64,000 nt of DNA from Iodobacter sp025352645 (GCF_033446605.1 NZ_JAWQUO010000015.1:62001-126000); one strand, 5' to 3'; shown: positions 15,683-25,581, numbered from the stretch's first letter. Notes: generated by a model not told the origin, from the sequence alone. Translations and numbers: made by a program.

Positions 15683-17302
15683 ATGATTCTTCTTCGCGAA
15701 TACTCAATTTTTAAAAGACTGATTTCAGGCTTCCTACTGTGCTCCTTGCTAACACTCATAGTTGGTGTGTTAGGAATACTTGCTACCAAAGATATGTTTG
15801 ATGAATCAATAAATATGTACGATAACCAGCTTGTGCCGATTATGGATCTAGCCAACGCCAATATGGAAGCGATTTATCATAACCGTACTCTTTATGCCCA
15901 TGCTTTAGAATCTGATGATAAAAAAATGGATCTTATTCTTCAATCCATGAGCGAGCATGAAAAAAAATATAATGCCCTAATAGATAAATACCGTTCCACC
16001 AGCTTAACCCCCACTGAAAAAGAGCTATTAAAAAAAGCCGATGATTTTTGGCCAGCGTATATCAAAGCGGCCCAAGCAGCTATCGCAGCAGGGCGAGCCA
16101 AGGATAGTAAGCTTGCTTCTGAATTAATAGCCAATCAAGTGCACGCTGTCTTTCAGACCCTTGATAACAACTTAAGCGAATTAGTTAATTTCAATAAAAA
16201 ACTCGCTGAATTATCTTTAGAAAAAAGTAAAACTCATATGCATTTTGTAATTATCAAAGCGATACTCATTACCGCAGCAGCCATTGTTCTTAGCTTTGTT
16301 CTGGGCAAAAAAATTGCATCCAGCATTAATGATCCATTAGAAAGCGTGCAAGAATCACTGCGCTTAATTAGCCAAGGTAATTTGGGCTCTAACATCAAAA
16401 TCACCGGGCATGACGAACTCACCATCATGCAAACCGCCTTACAGCATATGCAAAAAGAGCTATCAGTAACGATTGCCCATGTGATTCATGAAAGTGATGA
16501 ACTACTCACCATGAGTAGTGCCCTTGCCACCGCAGCGGAGCAAGTTGCCACCAGCTCGCAATTACAATCAGAATCAGCCGCATCCTCTGCTGCAGGCGTA
16601 GAACAACTTTCCGGCAGCATTGATAGCGTATTTTTAAGCGCAGCCACTGCCAATGAACAAGCGGGTGAAGCAGGCCAGCTTGCCAATTCAGGCACTGCCG
16701 AAGTGAGCCACTCCGCCCATTTAATTCGCGAGGTATTAGAAGGTGTTAATGCCAAGCTAATTGAACTAGAAAAAAGCTCAATTCAAATTGGCAGCATCGC
16801 CGTTATTATTAAAGATGTGGCCGATCAAACCAATCTATTGGCTTTAAATGCCGCTATTGAAGCCGCCCGAGCTGGAGAGCAAGGCCGTGGCTTTGCTGTG
16901 GTGGCCGATGAAGTACGTAAACTGGCCGAGCGCACCACCCACTCCGCAATGGAAATCACAAGTATGGTTGCTGGTTTTGGAGGGCAGAGTGCTTTATCGG
17001 GCAAATCATCGGGCAATCACTTTGAAAAAGTTGCGATTGCTTCTGATCAAACCAACAAGGTTATGGAACAAATCAAGCTAGAGTCAGGCAAGGTACAAGA
17101 GGCGGTAAGGGATATTTCTACAGCTATTTTTCAACAAAAATCAGTAAGTAGCGATTTGGCGCAAAATGTCGAAAAAATTGCCCAAATGGCCGAAGAAAAT
17201 AGCGCAGCTGTACAAGAGGTCGCCAGCTCATCCAGTATGCTACTTAAACTTGCCGGTAGCTTAAAACAAGCAATGAGCCGATTTACATTGCTTGGGGCTT
17301 AA
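15683..17302 (+). CDS. Methyl-accepting chemotaxis protein (4HB type), divergent signalling hairpin
   Basis: Transmembrane chemoreceptor of 539 residues. Membrane helices lie at about 12-35 and 190-212 and flank a periplasmic four-helix-bundle ligand domain. A HAMP domain (about 213-265) and the signalling hairpin follow, with the conserved tip EAARAGEQGRGFAVVADEVR at about 393-412. Compared with the paralogue downstream it lacks three residues on the N-side helix (near 356) and three on the C-side helix (about 429-443). The C-side stretch is Gly/Ser-rich and unlike a coiled coil. AGGAA seven bases upstream supports the start. Ligand unknown. Confidence 0.92.
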   Translation: MILLREYSIFKRLISGFLLCSLLTLIVGVLGILATKDMFDESINMYDNQLVPIMDLANANMEAIYHNRTLYAHALESDDKKMDLILQSMSEHEKKYNALIDKYRSTSLTPTEKELLKKADDFWPAYIKAAQAAIAAGRAKDSKLASELIANQVHAVFQTLDNNLSELVNFNKKLAELSLEKSKTHMHFVIIKAILITAAAIVLSFVLGKKIASSINDPLESVQESLRLISQGNLGSNIKITGHDELTIMQTALQHMQKELSVTIAHVIHESDELLTMSSALATAAEQVATSSQLQSESAASSAAGVEQLSGSIDSVFLSAATANEQAGEAGQLANSGTAEVSHSAHLIREVLEGVNAKLIELEKSSIQIGSIAVIIKDVADQTNLLALNAAIEAARAGEQGRGFAVVADEVRKLAERTTHSAMEITSMVAGFGGQSALSGKSSGNHFEKVAIASDQTNKVMEQIKLESGKVQEAVRDISTAIFQQKSVSSDLAQNVEKIAQMAEENSAAVQEVASSSSMLLKLAGSLKQAMSRFTLLGA

Positions 17303-17612
17303 TCAAATAGCAAAGATAAGCTAATACATAAAAAACACAAAAATCACGAACATAGACTGTATTACTAAGTTGTACGACATAAGCTATTAAATATAGAGTG
17401 AAGCCATAAATACAAGATGGGTGCTGAGCAATGTGCAGCACCGTGTGAGAGCGATCTGGCATAACATGAATAGCGCCTTTCAAAAGGCCAGCTGGCAAAA
17501 CCATAAGATAATAATCAAAAGCCCCACCTTTGATGACTTGTAGTTTGCACAAGCCAACTAAAGTTGCTATGAATACCTAATGTATTTCCTTACAAAGAAA
17601 AGAGGTTTGATC
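17303..17612. other. Intergenic region between the two chemoreceptor genes
   Basis: 310 bases without a gene. It contains one stem-loop, GGTGCTG (17420-17426) with CAGCACC (17436-17442), not followed by a T-run. Nothing else was recognised, so the second receptor probably has its own promoter here. Confidence 0.45.
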
Positions 17613-19244
17613 ATGAGTTTTTTAAGTAACTTTGCTATTTCAACTAGGCTCATTATCGGATTTTTACTTTGCGCCCTTTTAACGCTCATCTTGGGCATTT
17701 TAGGCTTTCAGGGGGCGGCATCCATGCAGCATCTGACTCTGGAAATGCACGATAATGAGCTGCTGCCTGTAATCACAGTAGCCAATGCCAATATGGCGGC
17801 CATATATCATCACCGTGCGCTCTATGCCTATGCTCTTGAGCCTGATGACGCAAAAATGGCTAAAATAAAAGACCGCATAAGCACCCAAGAAGCAAAAATG
17901 AAAACACTGCTCGATCAATACCGAGCGACTGATTTAAGCCCAGAAGAAAAAGTACTGCTAAAAAAAATTGATGATCAATGGCCCAAATACCTTGAAGCCG
18001 CTAAGCCAGCCATGGCAGCGGCTCTGGTCAATGACTTCAAACTCGCTTCAGAACTCCTGACTAGTGGCGTTGCCCCTGCATTTCAGATTGTAGATGATGA
18101 CTTAAGTGCCTTAGTTGATTTGAATAGAAAACTCTCAGACGATGCACTTGTCTCTAGCGCCAACGAGCTAGCCGCTATAAAAACCAAATCTATTGTTCTT
18201 ACTTTGATTGCTGTTGCATTAGGCATTGCGCTGGGGCTTGTTTTAACCAAAAGCATTACCACTCCGGTTGCCCATGTGCGTAGCGCTTTAGACCGCATTA
18301 GTCATGGTGATTTAAGCGGACATATTGATGTGGAGGGCAACGATGAATTGGCCAGCATGCAAAAAGATTTATCAAAAATGCAGGCCGATTTAAAAGCCAC
18401 CATTCAGGGAATTATCCGCAATAGTGATGAGCTAGTTAATATGTCTGACCTGCTAGCCAGTGCCTCACAGCAAGTTGCCATTAGCTCCCAAACCCAATCA
18501 GAATCTGCCTCTTCATCTGCAGCAGGGGTAGAGCAATTAACCGTCAGTATTGATAGTGTTTCTGCCAGTGCAACTGAAGCAAACCAGCAGGCCAGTGAGG
18601 CGGGGCTGCTGGCTAATTCCGGCAGTGAAGAAGTCAAAAAATCAAATACGCTTATTGATAACGTATTAGAAAACGTCAATAGCACCGGTGCACATATTGC
18701 TGATTTAGAGCAAAGCTCGATCCATATCGGCAATATTGCAACCGTCATTAAAGATGTAGCCGATCAAACTAATTTATTAGCCTTAAATGCCGCCATTGAA
18801 GCCGCTCGTGCTGGGGAGCAAGGCCGAGGCTTTGCTGTGGTAGCTGACGAGGTAAGAAAACTAGCGGAGCGCACCACCAGCTCTGCACAAGAGATCACCG
18901 GCATGATTCAAACCATCCAACAAGGAACGCGTGCAGCGGTAAGCGGCATGCAATCTAGCCAAGAAAGTGTAAGCCAAGTCTCTAGCGCATCAGGGCGCAC
19001 TAATCAGGTGATGGATCAAATCAAAGCGGGCTCCATCAAGGTGCAAACCTCGATCAACGATATTGCCTCCGCCTTATCTCAACAACGCTCAGTAAGCACC
19101 GATCTCGCTCAAAATGTGGAGCGCATTGCACAAATGGCCGAGGAAAACCGCGCCGCAGTAGAAGAGGTTGCCAATTCATCGAACAAGCTGGTGCAATTAG
19201 CCAATGGCTTAAAACAATCTATCAGCCGATTTAAACTCAGCTAA
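17613..19244 (+). CDS. Methyl-accepting chemotaxis protein (4HB type)
   Basis: Chemoreceptor of 543 residues and a close paralogue of the gene upstream. Membrane helices are at about 10-32 and 190-213, the four-helix-bundle sensor domain lies between them, then HAMP, then a normal signalling hairpin with the tip EAARAGEQGRGFAVVADEVR and an unbroken heptad pattern. The start at 17613 has GAGG eight bases upstream; a longer frame from 17580 lacks support. It converges on dnaK, with a shared terminator between. Ligand unknown; no che gene lies in the window. Confidence 0.95.
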   Translation: MSFLSNFAISTRLIIGFLLCALLTLILGILGFQGAASMQHLTLEMHDNELLPVITVANANMAAIYHHRALYAYALEPDDAKMAKIKDRISTQEAKMKTLLDQYRATDLSPEEKVLLKKIDDQWPKYLEAAKPAMAAALVNDFKLASELLTSGVAPAFQIVDDDLSALVDLNRKLSDDALVSSANELAAIKTKSIVLTLIAVALGIALGLVLTKSITTPVAHVRSALDRISHGDLSGHIDVEGNDELASMQKDLSKMQADLKATIQGIIRNSDELVNMSDLLASASQQVAISSQTQSESASSSAAGVEQLTVSIDSVSASATEANQQASEAGLLANSGSEEVKKSNTLIDNVLENVNSTGAHIADLEQSSIHIGNIATVIKDVADQTNLLALNAAIEAARAGEQGRGFAVVADEVRKLAERTTSSAQEITGMIQTIQQGTRAAVSGMQSSQESVSQVSSASGRTNQVMDQIKAGSIKVQTSINDIASALSQQRSVSTDLAQNVERIAQMAEENRAAVEEVANSSNKLVQLANGLKQSISRFKLS

Positions 19245-19254
19245 ATCTCGCTGG

Positions 19255-19290
19255 CAAAAAAACAGGCCCGCATCAGCGGGCCTGTTTTTC
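19255..19290. terminator. Bidirectional terminator between the chemoreceptor and dnaK
   Basis: ACAGGCCCGC-ATCA-GCGGGCCTGT is a perfect ten-base stem with A-rich left and T-rich right flanks. It serves both convergent genes. Confidence 0.92.
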
Positions 19291-19307
19291 ATTTAAATAA
19301 GCAGTGC

Positions 19308-21239
19308 TTATTTATCTTTTACTTCAGTGAATTCAGCATCAACTACATTGCCGTCATCTTTTTTAGCATCTGCTTCAGGGCCAGCTGCGCCAGCCGCTGC
19401 TGCACCTTCAGGCTGCTGTGCGTACATTTGCTCAGCTAATTTGTGCGATGCTTCAGTCAGCGTGGCTGTTGCCGCTTCGATCTTTTCTTTATCGTCCGCG
19501 TGGTCTTTCAGTACCAGCTCAACTTCGGCCATGGCCGCTTCAATCTTGGCTTTTTCGTCCGCGCCAATCTTATCGCCAAATTCGGCCAGTGATTTTTTCA
19601 CCGAGTGCACCATGCCATCTGCTTGGTTGCGAGCACCTACCAATTCAGTCAGCTTCTTGTCTTCTTCGGCATTTAGCTCAGCATCGCGAACCATTGCTTC
19701 GATTTCAGCTTCGGATAAACCGCTAGAAGCTTGAATGGTGATGCGCGCTTCTTTGCCGCTAGCCTTATCTTTAGCGCCTACGTGCAAGATACCGTTGGCA
19801 TCAATATCAAAGGTCACTTCAACCTGTGGCACACCGCGTGCTGCGGGTGGAATATCGCCAAGGTTAAATTGGCCTAGGCTCTTATTCGCCGAAGCGCGTT
19901 CACGCTCACCTTGCAATACGTGGATGGTTACTGCGGTTTGGTTGTCTTCTGCAGTAGAAAACACTTGCGATGCCTTAGTCGGAATCGTGGTGTTTTTCTT
20001 GATCAGCTTAGTCAAGATGCCACCCATGGTTTCAATACCCAGCGACAACGGTGTAACGTCCAGCAGCAATACGTCAGTGCGATCGCCAGACAATACGGAA
20101 CCTTGCAATGCAGCACCTACAGCAACGGCTTCGTCTGGATTCACGTCACGACGTGCTTCTTTACCGAAGAATTCTTTAACTTTATCTTGCACCATAGGCA
20201 TGCGGGTCTGACCGCCAACCAAGATGATGTCATCGATATCAGTAATTTTTAGGCCAGCGTCTTGCAATGCAATGCGGCAAGGCTCAATGGTGCGTGCCAC
20301 TAAATCTTCAACCAAGCTTTCGTACTTAGCGCGAGTAATTTTCAGCGTTAAGTGCTTAGGGCCTGACGCATCCATCGTTACGTACGGCAGGTTGATTTCT
20401 GTTTGTGTGGTGGACGACAATTCAATTTTGGCTTTTTCCGCCGCTTCTTTCAGGCGTTGCAGCGCCATTACGTCTTGCTTCAGGTTAATACCTGTGTCTT
20501 TCTTGAATTCATCAATGATGTAATCAATGATGCGTTGGTCGAAATCTTCACCACCCAAGAAAGTATCGCCATTGGTAGCCAATACTTCAAATTGCTTATC
20601 GCCATCTACATCAGCAATTTCGATGATGGATACGTCGAATGTACCGCCACCCAGGTCATACACAGCAATCTTGCTGTCGCCTTTTTCGTGCTTATCCATA
20701 CCAAAAGCCAGCGCAGCGGCTGTTGGCTCATTGATAATACGTTTTACATCCAAGCCCGCGATACGGCCAGCGTCTTTAGTTGCTTGGCGTTGTGCATCGT
20801 TAAAGTAAGCAGGCACGGTTACAACCGCTTCTGTTACTTCTTCGCCAAGGTAATCTTCGGCGGTTTTCTTCATCTTGCGCAGTACTTCTGCGGAGATTTG
20901 TGGCGGGGCCATTTTTTTGTCGCGTACCGAAATCCATGCGTCGCCGTTGTCGGCTTTAACAATGGCAAAAGGCATCAGGTCGATGTCTTTTTGTACTTCT
21001 TTATCTTCAAACTTGCGGCCAATCAAACGCTTTACCGCGTACAAAGTATTTTTTGGATTGGTTACAGCCTGACGCTTAGCTGGAGCACCAACCAAGATTT
21101 CACCGTCTTCTTGATAAGCAATAATAGACGGCGTTGTACGTGTGCCTTCAGCGTTTTCGATTACTTTAGGCTGGCCATTTTCAAACACTGCCACGCAAGA
21201 GTTTGTTGTGCCTAAGTCAATACCAATCATCTTTGCCAT
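19308..21239 (-). CDS. dnaK: Chaperone protein DnaK (Hsp70)
   Basis: ATP-dependent Hsp70 chaperone, 643 residues. It has the N-terminal ATPase signature IGIDLGTTNSCVAVF, VYDLGGGTFDVSI and ILVGGQTRMP, the linker VLLLDVTPLSLGIET, and a C-terminal lid with an Ala/Gly-rich tail ending in acidic residues. The start at 21239 has AAGGA nine bases upstream; the longer frame is not supported. grpE lies 123 bases upstream on the same strand; dnaJ is about 4 kb away beyond two chemoreceptors. Confidence 0.99.
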   Translation of the reverse strand: MAKMIGIDLGTTNSCVAVFENGQPKVIENAEGTRTTPSIIAYQEDGEILVGAPAKRQAVTNPKNTLYAVKRLIGRKFEDKEVQKDIDLMPFAIVKADNGDAWISVRDKKMAPPQISAEVLRKMKKTAEDYLGEEVTEAVVTVPAYFNDAQRQATKDAGRIAGLDVKRIINEPTAAALAFGMDKHEKGDSKIAVYDLGGGTFDVSIIEIADVDGDKQFEVLATNGDTFLGGEDFDQRIIDYIIDEFKKDTGINLKQDVMALQRLKEAAEKAKIELSSTTQTEINLPYVTMDASGPKHLTLKITRAKYESLVEDLVARTIEPCRIALQDAGLKITDIDDIILVGGQTRMPMVQDKVKEFFGKEARRDVNPDEAVAVGAALQGSVLSGDRTDVLLLDVTPLSLGIETMGGILTKLIKKNTTIPTKASQVFSTAEDNQTAVTIHVLQGERERASANKSLGQFNLGDIPPAARGVPQVEVTFDIDANGILHVGAKDKASGKEARITIQASSGLSEAEIEAMVRDAELNAEEDKKLTELVGARNQADGMVHSVKKSLAEFGDKIGADEKAKIEAAMAEVELVLKDHADDKEKIEAATATLTEASHKLAEQMYAQQPEGAAAAGAAGPEADAKKDDGNVVDAEFTEVKDK

Positions 21240-21330
21240 TTTTAATTTTTCCTTGTCTTCGCTTGCCCTTAGGCAGCGGTAAATTAACAACCATGTTTAC
21301 AAAATGGGGATGCCACAAACATTTTCAAGT

Positions 21331-21352
21331 AGGGGCACGGCATGCCGTGCCC
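21331..21352. repeat. GGGCACGGCATGCCGTGCCC palindrome
   Basis: Perfect 20-base palindrome in the grpE-dnaK space. Related copies are at 43839, 43883 and 53853, so it is a dispersed repeat and may form a hairpin in the grpE-dnaK mRNA. Confidence 0.6.
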
Positions 21353-21362
21353 ATTCATAAAA

Positions 21363-21908
21363 TTACTTCGCCGCTGAAACCATCACCATCGCAGGGCGAA
21401 TCACGCGGCCAGCTAACTCATAGCCTTTTTGCATGACTTGCACCACGGTGTTCGCCTCGCTTTCGCTTGGCACCATCGCAATCGCTTGGTGCTTATGCGG
21501 GTCTAGCTTGTCACCCATTGGGTTAATTTCGATCAATTGCGATTTCTCAAACGCCGCAGTGAGCTGCTTTAAAGTGAGTTCCACGCCATTTTTCAGGGCA
21601 TCGACATCACCGGTTTGATCGCTCAACGCCATTTCTAGCGAATCTTTTACCGCCAGCAATTCCATCGCAAATTTCTCAACCGCAAATTTGCGGGCTTTGT
21701 CGATTTCTTCAAGTGCACGGCGGCGATTATTTTCTGCCTCAGCCTTGGCATACAGCACGTCTTGACGGGCTTTCTCAATATCTGCAGTTGCAGTGGCTAA
21801 CTGTGCATCTAAAGTATTACTTTCGCTAGATGCTTCAAGGCTCGCATCAACAGCTATATCAGCAGTGGCAGCCAATACTTCTTGTACTTGTTCAGTTTCG
21901 TTGCTCAT
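21363..21908 (-). CDS. grpE: Nucleotide exchange factor GrpE
   Basis: Releases ADP from DnaK. 181 residues: an acidic N-terminus, a long coiled coil (about 35-90), and the C-terminal beta domain ending GYELAGRVIRPAMVMVSAAK, the typical GrpE end. GGAG upstream of the start. A near-perfect sigma-32 promoter lies 40-67 bases upstream, so grpE-dnaK should be heat-inducible. Confidence 0.97.
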   Translation of the reverse strand: MSNETEQVQEVLAATADIAVDASLEASSESNTLDAQLATATADIEKARQDVLYAKAEAENNRRRALEEIDKARKFAVEKFAMELLAVKDSLEMALSDQTGDVDALKNGVELTLKQLTAAFEKSQLIEINPMGDKLDPHKHQAIAMVPSESEANTVVQVMQKGYELAGRVIRPAMVMVSAAK

Positions 21909-21947
21909 AGGGAACTCCAGTCAAAACTATTTCAAACATGCAAAGGC

Positions 21948-21975
21948 AGATGGGGTTATCACGGAGCATTTCAAG
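21948..21975 (-). promoter_or_regulatory. Sigma-32 promoter of grpE-dnaK
   Basis: On the minus strand CTTGAAA, a 13-base spacer and CCCCATCT match the heat-shock consensus fully. Confidence 0.88.
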
Positions 21976-22455
21976 AGCATAGATAGTAAGAGCGTGCAGT
22001 TTAAGTCTAGGAAATCAACTCAATACACCGCTGAGCACAGCGGTTTGAGCATTTTTATCCTTTTTTTCAGATGTTTTTTAGCTAATCTGCCACAAAAACA
22101 CTCAAAAAATTTACATTTTTCTACGCAGTTTTTTCTTCAAACACCTGTTTAGCAGCATGTAGCTGACAAATAAAAATATATTAAAAACTACATTTATCCA
22201 TTATTTTGCAACTTTATGCTTTTAAAACAGTCGTTTTAAGGTGGATTAATTCAAAGCTTATTTTCTTGTCATTTCAAGCACTTATTGACCACTACTTGAC
22301 TCAATTCTTACTACAAAAAAAGTACATGAAAGCCCCAATATGTAGTCAACATTTTATAACTACAATCGAATGGTGCACTGCAAAATAACTCTGCAACACG
22401 GCTATAAAATGCTTTACTTAGACATGCAGCCCATCACCCATTAGGGAGTATTGTT
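21976..22455. other. Intergenic region upstream of aceA, no gene seen
   Basis: 480 AT-rich bases between the divergent grpE and aceA. No RNA gene or repeat copy was seen. GGCTATAAAATGC at about 22401-22413 could be an aceA -10 region, but no good -35 box accompanies it. Confidence 0.4.
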
Positions 22456-23736
22456 ATGAGTACGAAGGAACAAAAAATCCAAGCCATCCAGCAAGACTGG
22501 GATACTAACCCGCGCTGGAAAGGCATCACCCGCCCTTATACCGCCGCCGATGTAGAACGCCTGCGCGGTAGCGTGCAAGTGGAGCACACATTGGCCCGCC
22601 GAGGCGCAGAAAAGCTATGGTCTTTGCTTAACGAAACGCCTTATGTACACGCTTTAGGCGCGCTAACTGGCAACCAAGCCATGCAGCAAATTAAGGCTGG
22701 CTTAAAAGCGATTTATCTATCCGGCTGGCAAGTGGCCGCCGATGCAAACATCGCGGGTGAAATGTACCCAGACCAATCTCTCTACCCAGCCAACTCAGTG
22801 CCACTGGTGGTGCGCCGCATCAATAATACGCTGACCCGTGCCGACCAAATCAATCACGCCGAAGGCGACGACAGCATCGATTTTTACGCCCCTATCGTAG
22901 CCGACGCAGAAGCGGGCTTTGGCGGCGTGCTGAATGCGCACGAGCTGATGAAATCTATGATCGAAGCGGGTGCTGCTGGCGTTCACTTTGAAGACCAGCT
23001 GGCATCGGTTAAAAAATGCGGCCACATGGGCGGCAAAGTATTAGTGCCAACGCGTGAAGCGGTAGAAAAACTAGTTGCAGCGCGTTTTGCTGCCGACATC
23101 ATGGGCGTGCCAACGCTAGTTGTTGCACGTACCGATGCAGAAGCGGCTGATTTGCTGACCTCCGATGTGGATGCCAACGATAAGCCATTTTGCACCGGCG
23201 AGCGCACCCCAGAAGGCTTCTACAAAACCACACCAGGTCTAGAGCAAGCGATCAGCCGTGGCCTAGCCTATGCTCCTTACGCTGATCTTATATGGTGTGA
23301 AACAGGTAAGCCAGATCTGGAATACGCACGTAAGTTTGCCTCGGCTATCCATGCGCAATTCCCTGGCAAATTGCTAGCCTATAACTGCTCACCATCGTTT
23401 AACTGGAAAAAGAATCTAGACGACGCCACCATCGCCACTTTCCAGGCGGAGCTAGGCAAGATGGGCTACAAATTCCAGTTTATTACCTTAGCGGGCTTCC
23501 ACGCACTGAACTACGGCATGTTTAACCTTGCCCACGGCTACGCTCGCCGCGGCATGAGTGCCTTTGTTGAGCTGCAAGAATCCGAGTTTGCAGCAGCAGA
23601 CCGTGGCTTTACCGCAGTGAAACATCAGCGTGAAGTAGGCACAGGCTACTTTGACTCGGTCACGCAAGTGATCCAGCAAGGCCAGTCTTCTACCACCGCA
23701 CTGAAAGGCTCGACTGAAGAAGAGCAGTTTCATTAA
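22456..23736 (+). CDS. aceA: Isocitrate lyase
   Basis: Splits isocitrate into glyoxylate and succinate, the first step of the glyoxylate shunt, allowing growth on acetate or fatty acids. 426 residues with the active-site loop KKCGHMGGK near 190-200 and the metal/substrate motif around DAEAGFGG. GGGAG eight bases upstream fixes the start. Malate synthase follows 152 bases later on the same strand, the space being filled by a long hairpin repeat. Confidence 0.98.
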   Translation: MSTKEQKIQAIQQDWDTNPRWKGITRPYTAADVERLRGSVQVEHTLARRGAEKLWSLLNETPYVHALGALTGNQAMQQIKAGLKAIYLSGWQVAADANIAGEMYPDQSLYPANSVPLVVRRINNTLTRADQINHAEGDDSIDFYAPIVADAEAGFGGVLNAHELMKSMIEAGAAGVHFEDQLASVKKCGHMGGKVLVPTREAVEKLVAARFAADIMGVPTLVVARTDAEAADLLTSDVDANDKPFCTGERTPEGFYKTTPGLEQAISRGLAYAPYADLIWCETGKPDLEYARKFASAIHAQFPGKLLAYNCSPSFNWKKNLDDATIATFQAELGKMGYKFQFITLAGFHALNYGMFNLAHGYARRGMSAFVELQESEFAAADRGFTAVKHQREVGTGYFDSVTQVIQQGQSSTTALKGSTEEEQFH

Positions 23737-23756
23737 AACCTAAAACCCAGCTCTTA

Positions 23757-23850
23757 AAACACGGAGGAAAAGGAGAACACGGAGAGCCACGGAGAAAACC
23801 CTCTTGGTTTTCTCCGTAAAACTTTGTGTCCTCCGTGTTCTCCGTGTTTC
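23757..23850. repeat. Long hairpin repeat (CACGGAGAAAACC...CTCCGTG type)
   Basis: Imperfect arms of about 44 bases, the left carrying GGAGAACACGGAG and CACGGAGAAAACC and the right their complements, around a five-base loop CTCTT. Similar hairpins are at 39247 and 40806. It lies between aceA and aceB. Confidence 0.75.
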
Positions 23851-23888
23851 AAGGTTTGGGTTTTCCCTCTAAAAATAAGGGAAAGATC

Positions 23889-25475
23889 ATGACCAACACA
23901 CTAGCAGGCATTCAAGTTCTAGGGCCTGTCAGCTCGGCCTTTGCCCCTATTCTTACTCCCGATGCGCTGGCTTTTTTAGCTGAGCTGCACCGTAGTTTTG
24001 AGCCGCGCCGCCGTGAGCTGATGGCCGCTCGCGTCAATCGCCAAACCCGCATCGATGCGGGTGAAGTGCCTGATTTTTTACCCGACACCCAACATATCCG
24101 CGATGGCAATTGGAGCATCTCTGCCCTGCCCGCCGATTTGCTGGATAGGCGCACCGAAATCACCGGCCCAGTTGAGCGCAAGATGATGATTAATGCGCTG
24201 AACTCCGGTGCAAAATCGTTTATGGCCGATTTTGAAGACTCCAATACCCCTACTTGGGAAAACCAAGTTGAAGGCCAGATCAACGTCAAAGACGCTTACC
24301 GCAAAGAGCTCTCCTACCGCTCTGCGGAAGGCAAAGAATATAAACTTAATCCAGAAATCGCCACGCTGATTCTGCGCCCGCGTGGCTGGCATTTGATGGA
24401 AAAGCACATTGAAGTTGATGGCGAAATCATGTCGGGCTCGCTATTTGATTTTGGCCTCGCGGTTTTTCATAACCTTAAATATCGTCTAGCCCAAGGTACA
24501 TCGTGTTATTTCTACCTGCCAAAAATGGAATCGCATTTAGAAGCACGGCTCTGGAATGATGTATTTACCTGGGCCGAGGCTGAGCTGGCCGCACCGCACG
24601 GCTGCATCAAGGGTACAGTCCTGATCGAAACCATCCTCGCCGCGTTTGAAATGGACGAGATCCTTTACGAGCTACGTGAGCACTCGGCAGGCCTGAATGC
24701 TGGCCGCTGGGATTACATCTTTAGCTGCATTAAGAAATTCCGCGTCAATACCGACTTCTGCCTCGCTAATCGCAGCCTAATCACCATGACTGTGCCATTT
24801 ATGCGCGCTTATTCACTGCTGCTGATTAAAACCTGCCATCACCGCAATGCGCCAGCGATGGGAGGCATGAGCGCGGTCATCCCGATCAAAAACGACGAAG
24901 CCGCCAATGAAACAGCCATGCAGCAAGTGCGTGCCGACAAAGAGCGCGATGCCAATGATGGCTACGATGGCGGCTGGATCGCTCACCCAGGCCTGGTAGC
25001 GATCGCTCAGGCGGCCTTTGATAAGGTACTGGGCAGCAAACCCAATCAAATCAACAAGCAACGCCCTGATGTGCAGATTTCTGGCAGCGATTTACTCGAT
25101 TTTCAGCCAAGCGCACCGATTACCGAGGCCGGCTTGCGCGGCAATATCAGCGTGGGCGTGCAATATTTAGCCGCGTGGATTTCCGGCCTTGGCTGCGTAC
25201 CGATTCACAATCTAATGGAAGACGCCGCCACCGCAGAAATCAGCCGCTCGCAAATCTGGCAATGGATCAGATCACCCAAAGGCGTGCTCGACGATGGCCG
25301 CAAGGTTAGCAAGGAGTTGTTCCGCCAGTGGCTTCCTGAGGAGGTTGCCAAGATCCACACCAGCGGCCGCTTTGCCAGCACCCTAGATGAAGCCGCGCAG
25401 ATGTTTGACGAGCTGACCACCAGCGAGGATTTTGTCGAGTTTCTGACTTTACCGGGCTATGAGCGTTTGAAGTAA
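23889..25475 (+). CDS. aceB: Malate synthase A
   Basis: Condenses glyoxylate and acetyl-CoA to malate, the second step of the glyoxylate shunt. 528 residues, matching the short A-type enzyme. Motifs include FMADFEDSNTPTW, LILRPRGWH, YFYLPKMESHLEA-type residues, and the catalytic ETILAAFEMDEILYELR. Start at 23889 with AAGGGA upstream; the longer frame lies in the hairpin repeat. The aceA-aceB order and the terminator at 25496 suggest one unit. Confidence 0.97.
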   Translation: MTNTLAGIQVLGPVSSAFAPILTPDALAFLAELHRSFEPRRRELMAARVNRQTRIDAGEVPDFLPDTQHIRDGNWSISALPADLLDRRTEITGPVERKMMINALNSGAKSFMADFEDSNTPTWENQVEGQINVKDAYRKELSYRSAEGKEYKLNPEIATLILRPRGWHLMEKHIEVDGEIMSGSLFDFGLAVFHNLKYRLAQGTSCYFYLPKMESHLEARLWNDVFTWAEAELAAPHGCIKGTVLIETILAAFEMDEILYELREHSAGLNAGRWDYIFSCIKKFRVNTDFCLANRSLITMTVPFMRAYSLLLIKTCHHRNAPAMGGMSAVIPIKNDEAANETAMQQVRADKERDANDGYDGGWIAHPGLVAIAQAAFDKVLGSKPNQINKQRPDVQISGSDLLDFQPSAPITEAGLRGNISVGVQYLAAWISGLGCVPIHNLMEDAATAEISRSQIWQWIRSPKGVLDDGRKVSKELFRQWLPEEVAKIHTSGRFASTLDEAAQMFDELTTSEDFVEFLTLPGYERLK

Positions 25476-25495
25476 GCTTTAATCTGTAAAAAATT

Positions 25496-25526
25496 AAAAA
25501 GGGAGCCAAGCGGCTCCCTTTTTTTA
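25496..25526 (+). terminator. Terminator of aceB
   Basis: GGGAGCC-AAGC-GGCTCCC stem followed by seven T, about 25 bases after the aceB stop. Confidence 0.92.
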
Positions 25527-25581
25527 GACTAGGCAACTTACCCACACGAGCGTATCGCGACTCAACGCGTGGGCATAAAAA

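Noticed and set aside
20403..21215. Open frame of 270 codons antisense to dnaK
   Set aside because: Long antisense frames are a known by-product of dnaK codon use; no ribosome site and no protein family recognised.
23757..23850. Possible CRISPR-like repeat array
   Set aside because: The repeats form one hairpin, not direct repeats with spacers; no cas genes in the window.
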